From contig CAZACK010000012.1 of assembly GCA_964483455.1 (NCBI GenBank), forward strand, positions 1 to 64,000: a stretch of DNA of 64,000 nucleotides. Direction: 5' to 3'. Every line of letters starts with the position of its first letter. The first letter of the stretch is position 1. The notes under the pieces are model-generated. The model searched no databases. It had not been told where the DNA came from and saw only the letters and a program-made list of their open reading frames with translations. Origin of the DNA: CAYZJD01 sp964483455 (GTDB lineage: Bacteria; Acidobacteriota; Terriglobia; Bryobacterales; Bryobacteraceae). Below, piece after piece: positions 63,519 to 64,000 of the stretch. A program made the translations under genes and the position numbers.

Positions 63519-64000
63519 CCCTTGGACCGTAGCTCTCGAAACCATAGCTCTATCATAAGCAGCGACCACAGCCAGTAGTTGTTGTCCCTCCGGCGGCTGT
63601 CGTGCTCCTTCAGAAGCTGTCGCACGAACGCCGGCGACACGATGCCGCGCTCGAGGAACTGCCGGCTGGTCAGATGGTCCCAGAGGAATTCCTTTAGCGA
63701 GCCTCGGAACCAATGGGCCAGAGGCACCCCGAAGCCCATCTTCGGACGCTGGAAGACCGGAGGCGGCAGCCGATCGCCTAGAGCTTTCAGAAGGATCTGC
63801 TTTCCCCTGCCGTTTCGGATCTTCCAGGAATGGGGAATCGTCGCGGCGAGTTCGGCCAGCCGGTGATCCAGAAGCGGGCATCGGACCTCGAGCGAATTCG
63901 CCATCGACATGCGATCCACCTTGACCAGCATGTCCCCGGTAAGATTCGCCGTGGCCTCGAAATACATCGCTTGCGTGAGGATGTCGGCGCCGGCGCCGAG
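63515..64000 (-). CDS. Asparagine-synthase-like amidotransferase (copy 2, truncated by window edge)
   Basis: The frame runs off the right edge. The visible 161 residues are the C-terminal synthetase part: LTGDMLVKVDRMSMANSLEVRCPLLDHRLAELAATIP, then GKQILLKALGDRLPPPVFQRPKMGFGVPLAHWFRGSLKEFL, and RRRDNNYWLWSLLMIELWF. These are typical AsnB C-terminal motifs. It is distinct from the neighbouring copy (VPFLDHPL versus CPLLDHRL), so two different amidotransferases serve this locus. It is coupled to the O-antigen-ligase-like gene. Confidence 0.92.
   Translation of the reverse strand, partial: LGAGADILTQAMYFEATANLTGDMLVKVDRMSMANSLEVRCPLLDHRLAELAATIPHSWKIRNGRGKQILLKALGDRLPPPVFQRPKMGFGVPLAHWFRGSLKEFLWDHLTSRQFLERGIVSPAFVRQLLKEHDSRRRDNNYWLWSLLMIELWFRELRSKG

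Overview
The window is high-GC bacterial DNA that reads most like a soil acidobacterium of the Bryobacter/Solibacter type. That placement is inferred from gene content, not from a marker gene. Supporting content includes GH78 and GH106 rhamnosidases, a Ser/Thr kinase fused to TPRs, an FHA-GAF-sigma54 activator, DUF4097 and small 'PFDF' secreted proteins, many TPR proteins, and an RNase E/G with a very large insertion in its S1 domain. No rRNA, tRNA, CRISPR array or phage genes were seen.

Layout. 1-2661: an IS630-family transposase tail, then a complete IS66-family element (252-2653) with tnpA, tnpB, tnpC, terminal inverted repeats and a perfect 8-bp target duplication. 2855-11930: a DUF4097 lipoprotein, pyruvate carboxylase, a frameshifted 3-hydroxyacyl-CoA dehydrogenase, two coupled TPR proteins, a HAD phosphatase and a macro-domain protein. 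12017-22496: a long leftward run of closely spaced genes: TPR protein, BamA/TamA-like barrel, exported kinase-like protein, RlmB-type methyltransferase, gamma-glutamyltransferase, TIM-barrel isomerase, AsnS and an arginase-family ureohydrolase. 22595-28933: DUF3237, then a rightward four-gene cluster (small membrane protein, TauE/SafE permease, lipoprotein, orphan PEP-synthase-like dikinase) and an unknown helical protein.

29089-38166: a leftward rhamnoside-degradation operon (GH78, GH78, GH106) with a perfect 10-bp-arm palindromic operator just upstream of the first gene. 38408-41286: beta-propeller lipoprotein, DUF1801 protein, a broken DinB-like gene and a second TIM-barrel protein. 41445-49775: the elongasome cluster mreB-mreC-mreD-mrdA-rodA followed by RNase E/G. 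49804-51762: cold-shock protein with promoter, hairpin leader and terminator, a Dabb protein, a DUF3592-like protein and a small transaldolase. 52064-57430: a kinase-TPR and FHA-sigma54 regulatory neighbourhood. 57492-64000: a fumarylacetoacetase-family hydrolase, a gene-poor stretch with a probable cytochrome c remnant, and a leftward exopolysaccharide block (two asparagine-synthase-like amidotransferases, O-antigen-ligase-like protein, GT4 glycosyltransferase).

The points most worth following up are: (i) the dikinase cluster, whose enzyme keeps the ATP-grasp and phosphohistidine domains but has an unrelated C-terminal domain where the pyruvate barrel should be; (ii) the exported kinase-like protein paired with an outer-membrane barrel; (iii) exact 8-bp-period CGGTTG arrays at two loci; (iv) the rhamnosidase operator; (v) a family of related inverted repeats in intergenic DNA.
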